The translations under genes were made by a program, and so were the position numbers. DNA of 64,000 nucleotides, taken from the NCBI RefSeq assembly GCF_003065405.1, contig NZ_CP026947.1, positions 1,550,001 through 1,614,000 on the forward strand, in the 5' to 3' direction. Positions 27,857 through 37,377 of this stretch are shown here, piece after piece. The stretch comes from Corynebacterium yudongzhengii (GTDB lineage Bacteria; Actinomycetota; Actinomycetes; Mycobacteriales; Mycobacteriaceae). Within the stretch, counting starts at the first letter, position 1. Each line of letters starts with the position of its first letter. Below the pieces are notes generated by a model, which saw nothing but the letters and a program-made list of their open reading frames with translations, had not been told where the DNA came from and made no database searches.

Positions 27857-27859
27857 GAG

Positions 27860-28483
27860 CTAGTCCCCCGCCAGGATCTCGCAGACCCGCGCCGAGGTGG
27901 CTTGAAGCTGCTGGCGCATCTTCTCTGCGGCTTCTGCGCGCTGACCGGCGCCGATGAGCTCGGCGATGGCCTCGTTCTGCGCGATGTAGTCGGCGTGAAA
28001 GTCCGGTTCGACGCGCAAGACCTCGAGGAAGACCAGGCGCATGGTGGCCAAAAGCCTGCTCATCAGCTCGTCGAGTTCGCGCGATCCCAGCCCGGCGACC
28101 ACCGCCCGGTGGAAGCGTTGGTTGGCAACGGCGACGGCGGGAAGGTCGCCGTCACCACGCGCCTTCTTGGCGCTTAACACCTGGGCGCGTAGCTCGCGGG
28201 CATCGAGGAACTCGCCGTGGGCAAGGCCGGCCGGCTCGATGACGAGGCGGGCGCGGTAGGTGTCGATGACGTCGTCGATACCCGGCTCGGCGATGAACAC
28301 TCCCCGGTTGGGGATTTTGTGCACGAAGCCCTGGTTCATGAGCATGACGAAAGCCTCGCGCAGCGTGTTGCGCGAGACGTCGTACTCGGCGGCCAGGGCC
28401 ACTTCGTTGAGTTTGGCGCCGGGATCATAGTCGCCGTCGGAGATCCGGCGGCGGATTTCGCGGGCCGTGTCAGTCACGAGCAT
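27860..28483 (-). CDS. GntR-family (FCD) regulator
   Basis: 207 residues. A winged helix at 1-70 contains DGDYDPGAKLNEVALAAEYDVSRNTLREAF. The C-terminal FCD domain keeps His and Asp/Glu residues that bind metal and a small acid ligand (RFHRAVV). It is the natural candidate to bind the two GATTGTTGAACAATC sites. It is the last gene of the leftward pxpA operon, and a separate perfect palindrome (28483-28499) overlaps its first base. Confidence 0.88.
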   Translation of the reverse strand: MLVTDTAREIRRRISDGDYDPGAKLNEVALAAEYDVSRNTLREAFVMLMNQGFVHKIPNRGVFIAEPGIDDVIDTYRARLVIEPAGLAHGEFLDARELRAQVLSAKKARGDGDLPAVAVANQRFHRAVVAGLGSRELDELMSRLLATMRLVFLEVLRVEPDFHADYIAQNEAIAELIGAGQRAEAAEKMRQQLQATSARVCEILAGD

Positions 28484-28499
28484 GCTTAACAGTTAAGCA
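28483..28499. promoter_or_regulatory. Palindrome at the gntR start
   Basis: TGCTTAACAGTTAAGCA is a perfect 17-bp odd palindrome sitting between the biotin carboxylase gene and gntR and touching the gntR start codon. It could be an autoregulatory operator. Its sequence differs from the 15-mer at the cluster's outer promoters apart from a shared TAAC/GTTA flavour. Confidence 0.5.
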
Positions 28500-28512
28500 C
28501 GCGCACAACCGA

Positions 28513-30249
28513 TTAGTCCTCGTAGACGGCGAGCACCTGCCCCCGGGTGATCTTCTCGCCGGCTTCCACCCGCAGGCGGATGCGCCCGGCCTGCGGGGCG
28601 GTGACGGGGGTTTCCATCTTCATCGCCTCGGCGATCGCGACGGTCTGGCCCTCGGTGACCTCGGCGCCGTCCTCGACGCTCCAGGACACCAGCGAGCCGG
28701 CCAGCGGCGAGGTCACACCCTCGGCGTCGGCCTCCGCGTCTTCGGACGCGCCCTCGGCCGCGCTCGGCGCATTCGCGAAAGCGCCCAAAAGCCCGGTGGG
28801 GATGCCGACGGTGTGCAGGCGGCCGTCGATATCAATCGTCATGGTAGTGCGCTCGGTATAAGCCTGCTCGATGTCTTCGTAGCCCAAGGCCTCGCCGGGG
28901 GTGTATTCGGTATCGACCCAGTTGGTGTAGACCTTCAGCTCGTCGCCGGCGAAGGCCGGGTGCGCGAGCATGTCCCGGTGGAAAGGGATCACGGTGCGCA
29001 CGCCGCGGACGGTGATCTCGTTGAGGGCGTCGGCGGCGCGGCGCAGGGCGGAGGCGCGGTCGCGGCCGCTGACAATAACCTTCGCGAGCATCGAGTCATA
29101 CGCGCCCGGGATGACAGAACCGCTGACCACGCCGGAATCGGTCCGCACGCCAGGGCCGGTGGGGGCGGCGAACTCGGTGACCTCGCCCGGGTTCGGGATG
29201 AAGCCGTGGGAGACGTCCTCGGCGTTGATGCGGAACTCGAAGGCGTGGCCATGCGGGGTGGAATCCTCGTCGAAGGACAGCTTCTCACCGGCGGCGATGC
29301 GGAACTGCTCGGCGACGATGTCGATGCCGGTCACGGCCTCGGTGACGGGGTGTTCCACCTGCACGCGGGTGTTGACCTCCAAGAAGGAGACCGTGCCGTC
29401 TTCGGAGACGATGTATTCGACCGTGCCCGCCGAGACATAGTCGGCGGCCTCGCAGATGGCGCGGGCGCCCTCGATGATTGAGCGTTCCTGCTCTTCGCTC
29501 AAGAAAGGCGCCGGGGCTTCCTCGATGAGCTTCTGGTAGCGACGCTGCACCGAGCAATCGCGCGTACCGAGCACCCGCACGTTACCGTGCGTATCCGCCA
29601 GCACCTGGGCCTCGACGTGGCGGGGGTGGACCAAAAACTTCTCGACGAAGCACTCCGGGCGCCCAAACGCCTCTTGAGCCTCCCGGCCGGCGGAGGCGAA
29701 AGCGGCCTCGATCTCCTCGGCCTCCCAGACGACCTTGATGCCGCGTCCACCGCCGCCGTAGGCGGCCTTGATGGCGATCGGCAGGCCGTGAGCCTCCGCG
29801 AAGTCGCGGGCCTCCTGCCAGTCGTCGATGGGATCCGGGGTGCCCGGCGCGAGCGGGGCGCCGACCTTCTCGGCCAGCGCGCGGGCGCGCAGCTTATCGC
29901 CCAAGACCTCGATGGCCTCCGGCGTGGGCCCGATCCAGGTCATGCCGTTATCGGCCACCGCGCGGGCGAAGTCGGCGTTTTCGGACAGAAACCCGTAGCC
30001 CGGGTGGACGCTGTCGGCGTGGGCGCGGCGGGCGACGTCGAGAAGCGCCTCGATCGAGAGATAGGTCTCGGAGGTGGTCTCGCCGGGCAGGCGGTAGGCC
30101 TCGTCGGCAAGCCGGGCGTGCAGGGCGTCAGCGTCGTCGTCGGAGTAGACGGCGATGGTGCGAATGCCTAAGTCGCGGGCGGTACGGATGATGCGCACGG
30201 CGATCTCGCCGCGGTTGGCGATCAGACAGGAGGTGATCTGGGTGCTCAT
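28513..30249 (-). CDS. Biotin carboxylase with C-terminal BCCP
   Basis: 578 residues. Residues 1-450 form a biotin carboxylase: an N-terminal IANRGEIAVRIIRTA block, an ATP-grasp domain with GGGGRGIKVV, and EVNTRVQVEHPVTE in the active site. The last 75 residues are a biotinyl domain with EAMKMETPV, whose Lys is biotinylated. It is placed between PxpBC and the GntR gene. No carboxyltransferase is present, so it may work with PxpABC in a carboxylation-linked step or serve another partner; both are inference. Confidence 0.9.
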   Translation of the reverse strand: MSTQITSCLIANRGEIAVRIIRTARDLGIRTIAVYSDDDADALHARLADEAYRLPGETTSETYLSIEALLDVARRAHADSVHPGYGFLSENADFARAVADNGMTWIGPTPEAIEVLGDKLRARALAEKVGAPLAPGTPDPIDDWQEARDFAEAHGLPIAIKAAYGGGGRGIKVVWEAEEIEAAFASAGREAQEAFGRPECFVEKFLVHPRHVEAQVLADTHGNVRVLGTRDCSVQRRYQKLIEEAPAPFLSEEQERSIIEGARAICEAADYVSAGTVEYIVSEDGTVSFLEVNTRVQVEHPVTEAVTGIDIVAEQFRIAAGEKLSFDEDSTPHGHAFEFRINAEDVSHGFIPNPGEVTEFAAPTGPGVRTDSGVVSGSVIPGAYDSMLAKVIVSGRDRASALRRAADALNEITVRGVRTVIPFHRDMLAHPAFAGDELKVYTNWVDTEYTPGEALGYEDIEQAYTERTTMTIDIDGRLHTVGIPTGLLGAFANAPSAAEGASEDAEADAEGVTSPLAGSLVSWSVEDGAEVTEGQTVAIAEAMKMETPVTAPQAGRIRLRVEAGEKITRGQVLAVYED

Positions 30250-30252
30250 GGT

Positions 30253-31806
30253 TTAGTGCTCCTTCGGCGAGGTGGTCTCTGTCAGGGTGTCGGGATCGAC
30301 GATCGTGAAGCTCACGGTATCTCCGGGGGCCAGCTGGGCGGCGATGTCGAGGTCTTCGGCAACGACCGTGGCGACGACGGGGTATCCGCCAGTCACGGCG
30401 TGATCGCGCAGGAAGACGACGGGCTCGCCGTTGGTGGGCACCTGGATGGCGCCGCCGACGATGCCCTCGCTGGCGAGCTCGCCGTCGCAGGCGCGCGTCA
30501 GGGTGGTGCCGTCCGCAGCTTGCAGGCGCAGGCCGACCCGGTTGGAGGCCTCGCTGACCTGCCATTCGCGGCTGGTCAGCGCGTCGGTGCCGCCAGCGAT
30601 CCACTCGTCGCGCGGGCCGGCGACGCAGCGCAGGACCTTCTCGTCACGCTGCGGGTTGGGCACGGGCAGGCCGGGGTGTTTCGCCTGATCAGCAAGGCCT
30701 AAGGTGGCGCCGGGCCGCAGAGGTTTCGGGCCCAGGCCGGAAAGCACATCGGCGGAGCGCGAGCCGAGTTCGCCGGCGGCGGCGATGCCTCCCCGCACGG
30801 CGACGTAGCTGCGCAGGCCCTCCCCCGGCGCGATGGTGAGGGTCGCGCCGACCGGTAACACGAGCGGGTGGCCCTTGGTCACGGGTCGCTTATCGACGTC
30901 CACCTCCCCCGCCCCAGTCACAGCCACGGCGATCTCGGTGCGCGCGGTGAGTATAAGCCCGCCGATGTTTTCCAAGGTGGCGGCCTTCGAGCTGTTGCCG
31001 ACGGCCTCATTCGCCGCCCGGTGCGCCGCCCGATCGGCGGCCCCCGAGGTGGTCACCCCGAGGTTGCCGTTGCCGGCGCGGCCCAGGTCCTCGATGAGGG
31101 TGAGCAGGCCGGTGTCGGTGAGCTCGAAGGCTCCTTGTTCCTGAGTAGGTGCTGGTTTCTCGGCCGGTAGCTGCGGGGGGTGTTCTGTGACCTGGCGGTA
31201 GCGCACGATATCGCCCGGCGCGATGGCGGCCGGCGGGGTGTTCTCGGCGTCCCACATCGGGGTCGCGGTGGTGCCGATGAGCTGCCACCCGCCCGGGGAG
31301 GTCCGCGGGTAGACGGCGCTGAACTCCCCGGCTAAGCCCACTGCCCCCGCGCGCACGGCAGTGCGCGGCGAGCTGCGCCGCGGCACGTCTTTCGCGTTGT
31401 GCTCGTCGGCCGCCACGCAGTAAGTAAAGCCCGGGGCAAAGCCTCCGAAGGCGCCGGTGAACTCGATGGAGGTGTGCCACTCGATGAGCTCGTCGACCGT
31501 CATGTTGAGGTGCTCGGCGACCTCCTCTAAGTCCTCGCCGTCGTAGACGACGTCGATGGTGATCTCGCGCGGCGTGGTTTTCTCGGTCGCATCCGGGCTG
31601 AAGGTCTCGAGCGCCTGTGCGCCCCGGGCGGCGGAGCGCGGCGAGTCGAAGGTGACCAGCACGGTGCGGGCAGCGGCGATGGCGTCGACCTGGCCGTCGA
31701 GAGGCGCCGTCGTCAGCGCGGCGTGGTAGTTCATGACGGTGCTGAGATCCGGCAGATCCACCATGACGGCGCGGGAGCCGACGCGCTTGAGGTTTTTTAC
31801 ACTCAC
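30253..31806 (-). CDS. 5-oxoprolinase subunits B and C, fused
   Basis: About 517 residues combining a KipI/PxpB domain (roughly 1-205, with EFTGAFGGFAPGFTYC and YPRTSPGGWQLIG) and a KipA/PxpC domain (roughly 225-510, with GAADRAAHRAAN and AVRGGIA). With PxpA they hydrolyse 5-oxo-L-proline to glutamate using ATP. The start is GTG at 31804-31806, overlapping the pxpA stop (TGTGA). The ATG upstream would lie deep in pxpA and is rejected. It ends three bases before the biotin carboxylase start. Confidence 0.87.
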   Translation of the reverse strand: MSVKNLKRVGSRAVMVDLPDLSTVMNYHAALTTAPLDGQVDAIAAARTVLVTFDSPRSAARGAQALETFSPDATEKTTPREITIDVVYDGEDLEEVAEHLNMTVDELIEWHTSIEFTGAFGGFAPGFTYCVAADEHNAKDVPRRSSPRTAVRAGAVGLAGEFSAVYPRTSPGGWQLIGTTATPMWDAENTPPAAIAPGDIVRYRQVTEHPPQLPAEKPAPTQEQGAFELTDTGLLTLIEDLGRAGNGNLGVTTSGAADRAAHRAANEAVGNSSKAATLENIGGLILTARTEIAVAVTGAGEVDVDKRPVTKGHPLVLPVGATLTIAPGEGLRSYVAVRGGIAAAGELGSRSADVLSGLGPKPLRPGATLGLADQAKHPGLPVPNPQRDEKVLRCVAGPRDEWIAGGTDALTSREWQVSEASNRVGLRLQAADGTTLTRACDGELASEGIVGGAIQVPTNGEPVVFLRDHAVTGGYPVVATVVAEDLDIAAQLAPGDTVSFTIVDPDTLTETTSPKEH

Positions 31807-32561
31807 AGGACGCTCCTTAGATCGATGCCGTCGGCTTTCAGCTTCTCGACGATCGCGCGCGTCAGCTCCACCGAGCCCGGCGAATCGCCGTGCACGCACA
31901 CGCTTTCGGCGCCGACGTTGAGGACAGTGCCGTCGACGGCGACCAGCGAGCCGTCGGTGGCGATGCGGCGGACGCGGTCGGCGACGGCATCGGCATCCGT
32001 GAGCACCGCGCCCGGGGTGCCGCGCTTCACGAGCGTCCCGTCCGGGTTGTACCCGCGATCCGCGAAGGCCTCTGCGATCACGCGCAGGCCGCGCTGCTGT
32101 GCGATGTCGACGGCGACGCCGCCCGGCAGCAACATGACGGCGAGCTCGCGGTCGAAAGCGCGAATCGCGTCGATAACGGCGCGGGCGTGGACCTCGTTGT
32201 GGACGATGGTGTTATACAGCGCACCGTGGGGCTTGACGTAGCTGACCTGCGTGCCGACGGAACGTGCCAGCGCATCCACCGCCCCGATCTGGTACAGGAT
32301 CTCGTCGGCGAGCTGCGCGAGATCGTAGTCGAGGAAGCGGCGGCCGAAGCCGGCCGGGTCGTTGTACGCGGGGTGCGCGCCCACGGTGACGCCGTTGTCG
32401 GCCGCCGCGCGCAGGGTCGTGCGGATCGCGTGCGGATCGCCTGCGTGATAACCGGTGGCGACGTTCGCCGAGCTAACCAGCGAGACCATCGCGGCGTCAT
32501 CGGCAACGGGGTTGCCGGCGGTGGTCTCCCCCAAATCGGCGTTGAGATCGATGGTGGGCAT
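31803..32561 (-). CDS. pxpA: 5-oxoprolinase subunit A
   Basis: 252 residues of the LamB/YcsF family. The opening TIDLNADLGET and the blocks GVTVGAHPAYNDPAGFGRR and VSYVKPHGALYN are diagnostic. First gene of the leftward operon pxpA-pxpBC-biotin carboxylase-gntR. GGAGGAAG precedes the ATG. The operator 15-mer lies 25 bases upstream. Confidence 0.93.
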   Translation of the reverse strand: MPTIDLNADLGETTAGNPVADDAAMVSLVSSANVATGYHAGDPHAIRTTLRAAADNGVTVGAHPAYNDPAGFGRRFLDYDLAQLADEILYQIGAVDALARSVGTQVSYVKPHGALYNTIVHNEVHARAVIDAIRAFDRELAVMLLPGGVAVDIAQQRGLRVIAEAFADRGYNPDGTLVKRGTPGAVLTDADAVADRVRRIATDGSLVAVDGTVLNVGAESVCVHGDSPGSVELTRAIVEKLKADGIDLRSVL

Positions 32562-32585
32562 CGCTTCCTCCAGACATATGCGTCG

Positions 32586-32600
32586 GATTGTTGAACAATC
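32586..32600. promoter_or_regulatory. Probable GntR operator, right
   Basis: GATTGTTGAACAATC, identical to the site at 25750-25764, 25 bases before the pxpA start, so placed to block or steer its transcription. Confidence 0.78.
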
Positions 32601-32742
32601 TGGAGTGTAGTGAATGGCTCCCCATTTGTGAAACGCATCTCACTGTGGGGGTGCCGTCGTGGCGGTCACCTTGTTCCCGGATTACAGTGCCAATCACCTT
32701 GAGGACGGAGGTGCGGGACGCTGAGCAGGCATGCGGCGATAT

Positions 32743-32845
32743 CGCGTTCTTGCGCCTGGTTGAAAGGACCCCCATCTAAAGGAGTCCCACGCGGTCGAAA
32801 GGAGGAGTCCTTTCTATAAGGGTGAATTCGACCAGCGTTAACGCA
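32743..32845. repeat. 100-bp palindromic element, copy 2
   Basis: The right arm TTCGACCAGCGTTAACGCA (32827-32845) is clear and the left arm (GCGTTCTTGCGCCTGGTTGAAAG) is degenerate. The centre, CTAAAGGAGTCCCACGCGG, is shared exactly with the neighbouring copy at 32956. Confidence 0.75.
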
Positions 32846-32955
32846 CCATAAGCGCGCAGCCAGGCAGGCACGTGCCGCGCGGACAGCTCGCCCCATCAGC
32901 CCCTCCGGTCCCTCCAGTGCGCGCCCGCAGCCCGCCGCGACCACCCCCTCCATAC

Positions 32956-33055
32956 CGCGCTAACGCTGGTCGAAAGCACCCCTACCTAAAGGAGTCCCAC
33001 GCGGTCGAAATCAGCACTCCTTTAGGGGCTACTCCTTTCGACCAGCGCTAGCGCG
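32956..33055. repeat. 100-bp palindromic element, copy 3
   Basis: Exactly 100 bp. Terminal arms of 21 bases (CGCGCTAACGCTGGTCGAAAG and its partner) pair with one mismatch. Inside, CCTAAAGGAGT and ACTCCTTTAGG form a second, perfect 11-bp inverted repeat, so the element could fold into one long nested hairpin. Confidence 0.85.
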
Positions 33056-33093
33056 TTATGCTAGCGGACACCCCACCCAACACCCCAGAAAAC

Positions 33094-34427
33094 CTAAAAC
33101 ACCACAAACAGCACGCAAGCAAGCGCAAAAGCAATGACCGACTCTAAGGTCTGCTGCACGGTCCACACCCGCAAGGTGGTGGAGACGTCCATGCCGAATA
33201 GCCTTCCGACCAACCAGAAGCCGGAATCGTTGACGTGGGAGACGCCGACGGAGCCGGCGGCCGTCGCTAGGGTGATGGCCACGACCTGGATGTCGCTGAA
33301 GTCCGCGAAAAACACCGCGGGCGCCATGAGTCCGGCGGCGGTGGTCAGCGCGACCGTCGCGGAGCCCTGGGCAATGCGCAGCAGCAGGGCGATCACGTAG
33401 GCAGCGATGATGACGGGGACACCGAGTCCGTCCATGGTTTCGGCGAGGGCGTCGCCGATGCCGGTCGCGCGCAAAACACCTCCGTACATGCCGCCGGCGC
33501 CGGTGATGAACACCACGGAGGCGATGGGACCGATCGAGGAGTCGAGGATGGCTTCGAGGCGGCGGCCGCCGTCGCCCTACGCGAACCTCAGCACGATGAG
33601 CGCGACCAGCACGGAGATCAGCAGCGCGATACCGGATTGCCCGAGCATGTCGAAGGCCTGCGCCCAGGTCTCTTTGCCGGTGATCCAGCCGGCGCTACTG
33701 GCGTAATCGACGCCGGTGTTAAGGAAGATCAGCGCCATCGGCAGCAGGAGCATCGCCATGACCACCCACACCTTAGGCGGGTTTTCATCGGGGCGGCCTG
33801 CTCGCCCAGGATGGTGTCCTCGACCGTAATGCGCGGGAACTTCTGGGCGGCGATCTTGCCCCACACGAGACCCGAGAGCCAGAAGGCGGGCACCACAACC
33901 AGGATGCCGAAGACGATGAGAAGGCCCAGTTTGGTGACGTAGAAGTCGGCGGCGACCGGGCCGGGGTGTGGGGGCACGAAGATGTGCATCGCCGAAAACG
34001 CCGCGGCGGTGGGGATGGCGAAGAGGAGGATGGGGGCGTCGAGACGCCGGGCGACCGCGAAGATGATGGGCAGCATGACGACGAGGCCGGCGTCGAAAAA
34101 CATCGGGAAGCCGAGGAACAGCGATGCGAGCCCCAGCGCGAGCGGGGCGCGGGTGGGCCCGAAGCGGTTAATGAGGGCGTCGGCGAGTGCCTGCGCACCG
34201 CCGGAGTGTTCAATAAGCTTGCCGAGCATCGCCCCCAGCCCCACCAGGATGCCCACGTTGCCGAGGGTGGAGCTGAAGCCCGCCATTGTGACGTCGTAGA
34301 TCGACTCCAGCGGGATGCCGGCCACGATCGCGGTGAGCAACGAGACCAGCACGAGCGTGATGAAGGCGTGTAGCCGGAGCTTGATCACCAACAGCAAAAT
34401 CAGCGCGATGCCCGCGGCGGCTATCAC
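33094..34427 (-). pseudogene. GntP-family gluconate permease, broken
   Basis: A gluconate:proton symporter type protein of about 445 residues with many helices (LHAFITLVLVSLLTAIVAGIP near the start, SVGVSHVNDSGFWLVGRLFG near the end). Two lesions: a frameshift near 33785 (GEQAAPMKTRL then KVWVVMAM in another frame) and a TAG at 33577-33579 where Trp is likely (RFA-stop-GDGGRR). At the usual upstream start the codon is ATA, so GTG at 34427 may be the only start. Probably non-functional unless these are sequencing errors. Confidence 0.8.
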
Positions 34428-34532
34428 AATTAGCGGCCCCGTGCCGAGCGTCTGATCCCACGTCTCCAGGGCGTTTATTCCACGTCCTCTCGTGTTGGCC
34501 GGTGTGGTAATAACCGGTGCTCTCCGAACATC

Positions 34533-36333
34533 CTAGACGGAGTCCCGCTCCGCCGCCGCCAGCAGGCTGGCATACGCCCCGCCGCGCCCCGCCAGCTCGC
34601 TGTGGGTTCCGCGCTCGATCACGCGGCCCTCGTCTAAGACGATGATCTGGTCGGCGTCGCGGATCGTGGACAGCCGGTGCGCAATGATCACGCGGGTGCC
34701 GCGATGCGTATCGATCCCCGCCTGCACCGCCTTCTCGGTCTCGTTGTCGAGGGCGGAGGTGGTTTCGTCGAGAAGCATGACCTCCGGGCGTGCCAGCAGC
34801 ACCCGCGCCACCGCAATGCGCTGGGCCTGCCCGCCGGAAAACCGGAAGCCGCGCGCCGACGAGGGTATCGAGGCCGGCGGGGAGGGCGGCGATGGTGTCG
34901 TCGATACGCGCGGTGGCCAGGGCGCCCCAGAGCTCTTCGTCGGTGGCCTCGGGGCGTGCGAGCGTGAGGTTGGCGCGGACGGTGTCGTGGATGAGGTAGG
35001 TCTCCTGCGAGACGATGCCGATGCGGCGCGAACGCTCCGCGGCGCTGAGGTCTCGCATATCGACGCCGCCGAGCAGCACGCGGCCGCCGCTGGGATCGGC
35101 CAGGCGGGCGAGCAGCAGCGCGAGGGTGGATTTGCCGCTGCCGGTATGCCCCACCACGACGGTCGTGGTGTTCGCGGGGATGCGGATATCGACGCCCACC
35201 AGCGCCGGGGTTTCGCTTCCCGGGTAGGTATAGGTGACATCTTCGACGCTGAAGGAGTTATCTGCGATCTCGCTATCGCGCGGGTGTTCCGGTTCCTTGA
35301 TCTCGGGTTCGAGGTCGAGGTATTCGAAGATACGGCTAAAAAGCGCCATGGAGCTCACCCACTGCGCGCCGATGTTGAGCAGGCCGGTCATCGGGCGAAA
35401 GACCTGGGTCTTTAGGGTGGTAAAGGCGATGAGCGTGCCGATGGTCATGCCCCCGCCAGTCGCCGGCAGCCCGGCGAGCAGATAGACGAGGGCGGGCATA
35501 ATCGCGAAGAGCACCTGCGTGGTGGCCATGCGCCAGCGCCCGGCGAGGCGGAATTCGACCTCGAGATCGACGAGCTGGTGGGAGTTATCGCTGAAGGAGG
35601 CCTCCAGGCGCGGCTGGGCGCCGAGGGTTTTGCTCAGCCGAATACCGGAGACGGAGAGGATTTGGGAGACTTTCTCCTGGAGATCGGCGCGCTTCTTCTG
35701 CAGCTCGTTGAGTATGCGACGGCGGTTGAGCGCGACCTGGCGGGCAAGAAAGACCGCCGGCGGCATAACGATGGCGGTCAGAAGCGACAGCGCCGGGCTC
35801 AGCGCGATCATGGCGATGACCGTCGCCACCGCCATCGTGAGGTTCGAGGCGACCGAGGTGGCGGTGTTCGTAACCACCGACTGCATGCCCGAGATGTCGT
35901 TGACCAGCCGCGACTGGACCTCTCCCCCACGGTTGCGCGTGAAAAATCCCAGGGATTGACGTTGGAGGTTACGAAAGACGTCGACACGCAGCGTGTGCAT
36001 GATCTCCTGGCCCACCCGGGTGGCGATCAACGTCTGCAACACCCCGATCGCCTGCGTGATCACAGCCAGCCCGATCATGCCGACCACCAGCACAAGCAAC
36101 AGCGGCACATCCTGGCGCGGGATCGCGTCGTCGACGGCCTGCTTGACCAGAAACGGCTGCACGACGGTGAGCGCGGAGGTCGCGACGATGAGCGCGACCA
36201 CCACGATGAGGCGGCGTCGATAAGGCGAAAACAGCCTCGCGACCCGCTCGAAGCTCACGGGTGCGCGCTCGAGTTGGGCAAGGTCGTCGGCACCTTTTTG
36301 CTGCGGTACCGCCGGGCCGAGATAGAGACTCAC
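34533..36333 (-). pseudogene. ABC multidrug exporter half-transporter, frameshifted
   Basis: A type IV ABC exporter of about 600 residues: six helices in residues 30-320, then an ATPase with Walker A GHTGSGKST and Q-loop SQETYL. The frame shifts near 34855 in a GCGCG run. The correct reading continues as GFRFSGGQAQRIAVARVLLA, Walker B MLLDETTSAL and the switch AHRLS to the stop at 34533. One indel of one or two bases would restore it, so this may be slippage or a read error. Substrate unknown. Confidence 0.82.
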
Positions 36334-36411
36334 AACCGCTCAACCTTCTTGGCGTGCGACCCTATAAGTCTAACGGTATGCGTTTTGAGCGCCTGCTAGG
36401 CTAGCCGGATC

Positions 36412-37227
36412 ATGTCGCGCACAGACAAACCCCGCGCCCCGAAAAAGCGCATCACCGGCACCTTCCCGATTTCCACCGGCACCGCCCGCATCACCGCCGA
36501 CGAGACCCGCGACGGCGCCTACCTCCTCGAGGTCAACGACGTGCCCTCATCCCACATCGTCCTCGGCGCCCCGCGCGTGCTGACCTTTCCCTACATGCAG
36601 TGGCTAGCCCCGCTTATCGACGCCCACATCACCCGCCTGCCCCATCGCCGCGGCATCCACGTGGTACATCTGGGCGGCGCCGGCTGTGCGCTGGCGCGCT
36701 ATGTGGCGGATAAGTGGCCGTCGACACGCAATACCGTCTCCGAGATCGACGCCGACCTGGCGCGGCTGGTGCGGGCGTCTTTCGATATTCCCGCCCCACC
36801 TGCGGTCGACATCGTGGCGACGGAGGCGCGCTCGCTCATCCACGCGCTGCCCGCCGGCGGGGCCGATGTGCTGATCCGGGATGTCTTCTCCGGCGCCGAC
36901 ACCCCGCGCCACCTGCAGACCGTCGAGTTCTTCGAGGCGGCCCGGCGCGCGCTGGGCAAAGGTGGACTATATGCGGCGAACGTGGGTGATTATGCGGGTT
37001 TGCCGGTGACGCGTCGAGAAGCGGCCGGGATGCTGCGGGCCTTTAGGCACGTGGCGGCCGTCGCCCCGCTGGACATGATCGAAGGACGCCGCTACGGCAA
37101 CCTGCTTCTTTTAGGCTCCGATCAGCCGTTGGGGGACATCACCGCGGCGGCTGCGGATGATCTGCGAGTGCGCGGCATGGAGTTTGTGGCGCGGTTGTCG
37201 GCGAACGAGCGCCCGCTGCGCGACTGA
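36412..37227 (+). CDS. Spermidine synthase-like methyltransferase-fold protein
   Basis: 271 residues. A Rossmann core of the spermidine synthase family: VVHLGGAGCALARYVAD near residues 83-99, the acidic TVSEIDADLARLVR and a DVLIRDVFSGADTPRHLQT block. No aminopropyl-donor gene is nearby, and actinobacterial members of this group often have no proven polyamine role. Divergent from the ABC exporter pseudogene, about 80 bases apart. Confidence 0.78.
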   Translation: MSRTDKPRAPKKRITGTFPISTGTARITADETRDGAYLLEVNDVPSSHIVLGAPRVLTFPYMQWLAPLIDAHITRLPHRRGIHVVHLGGAGCALARYVADKWPSTRNTVSEIDADLARLVRASFDIPAPPAVDIVATEARSLIHALPAGGADVLIRDVFSGADTPRHLQTVEFFEAARRALGKGGLYAANVGDYAGLPVTRREAAGMLRAFRHVAAVAPLDMIEGRRYGNLLLLGSDQPLGDITAAAADDLRVRGMEFVARLSANERPLRD

Positions 37228-37377
37228 GGCAAGGCTCAGGTGCTGGCCGCGGGCTGTGTGAAAGGTGCGACGAGTCTGGAAAGTTCATCAGCCGGACGCA
37301 CCAATTTCATATTCCGGACACCTCTGGGGGACATGATGACTTAGTGACGACGGAAGTTTCTCGAGGAAAGGGACCCC

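Larger units (their letters stand above)
32562..33093. other. Intergenic region with operator and two palindromic elements
   Basis: A 532-bp gap between pxpA and the gntP pseudogene. It holds the pxpA promoter/operator side (to about 32650), then two copies of the 100-bp palindromic element (32743-32845 and 32956-33055). No convincing gene was found on either strand. Confidence 0.7.

Noticed and set aside
34210..34532. ABC exporter frame continuing to 34210
   Set aside because: This is out-of-frame reading after the frameshift, without ATPase motifs; the true C-terminus ends at 34533 in another frame.
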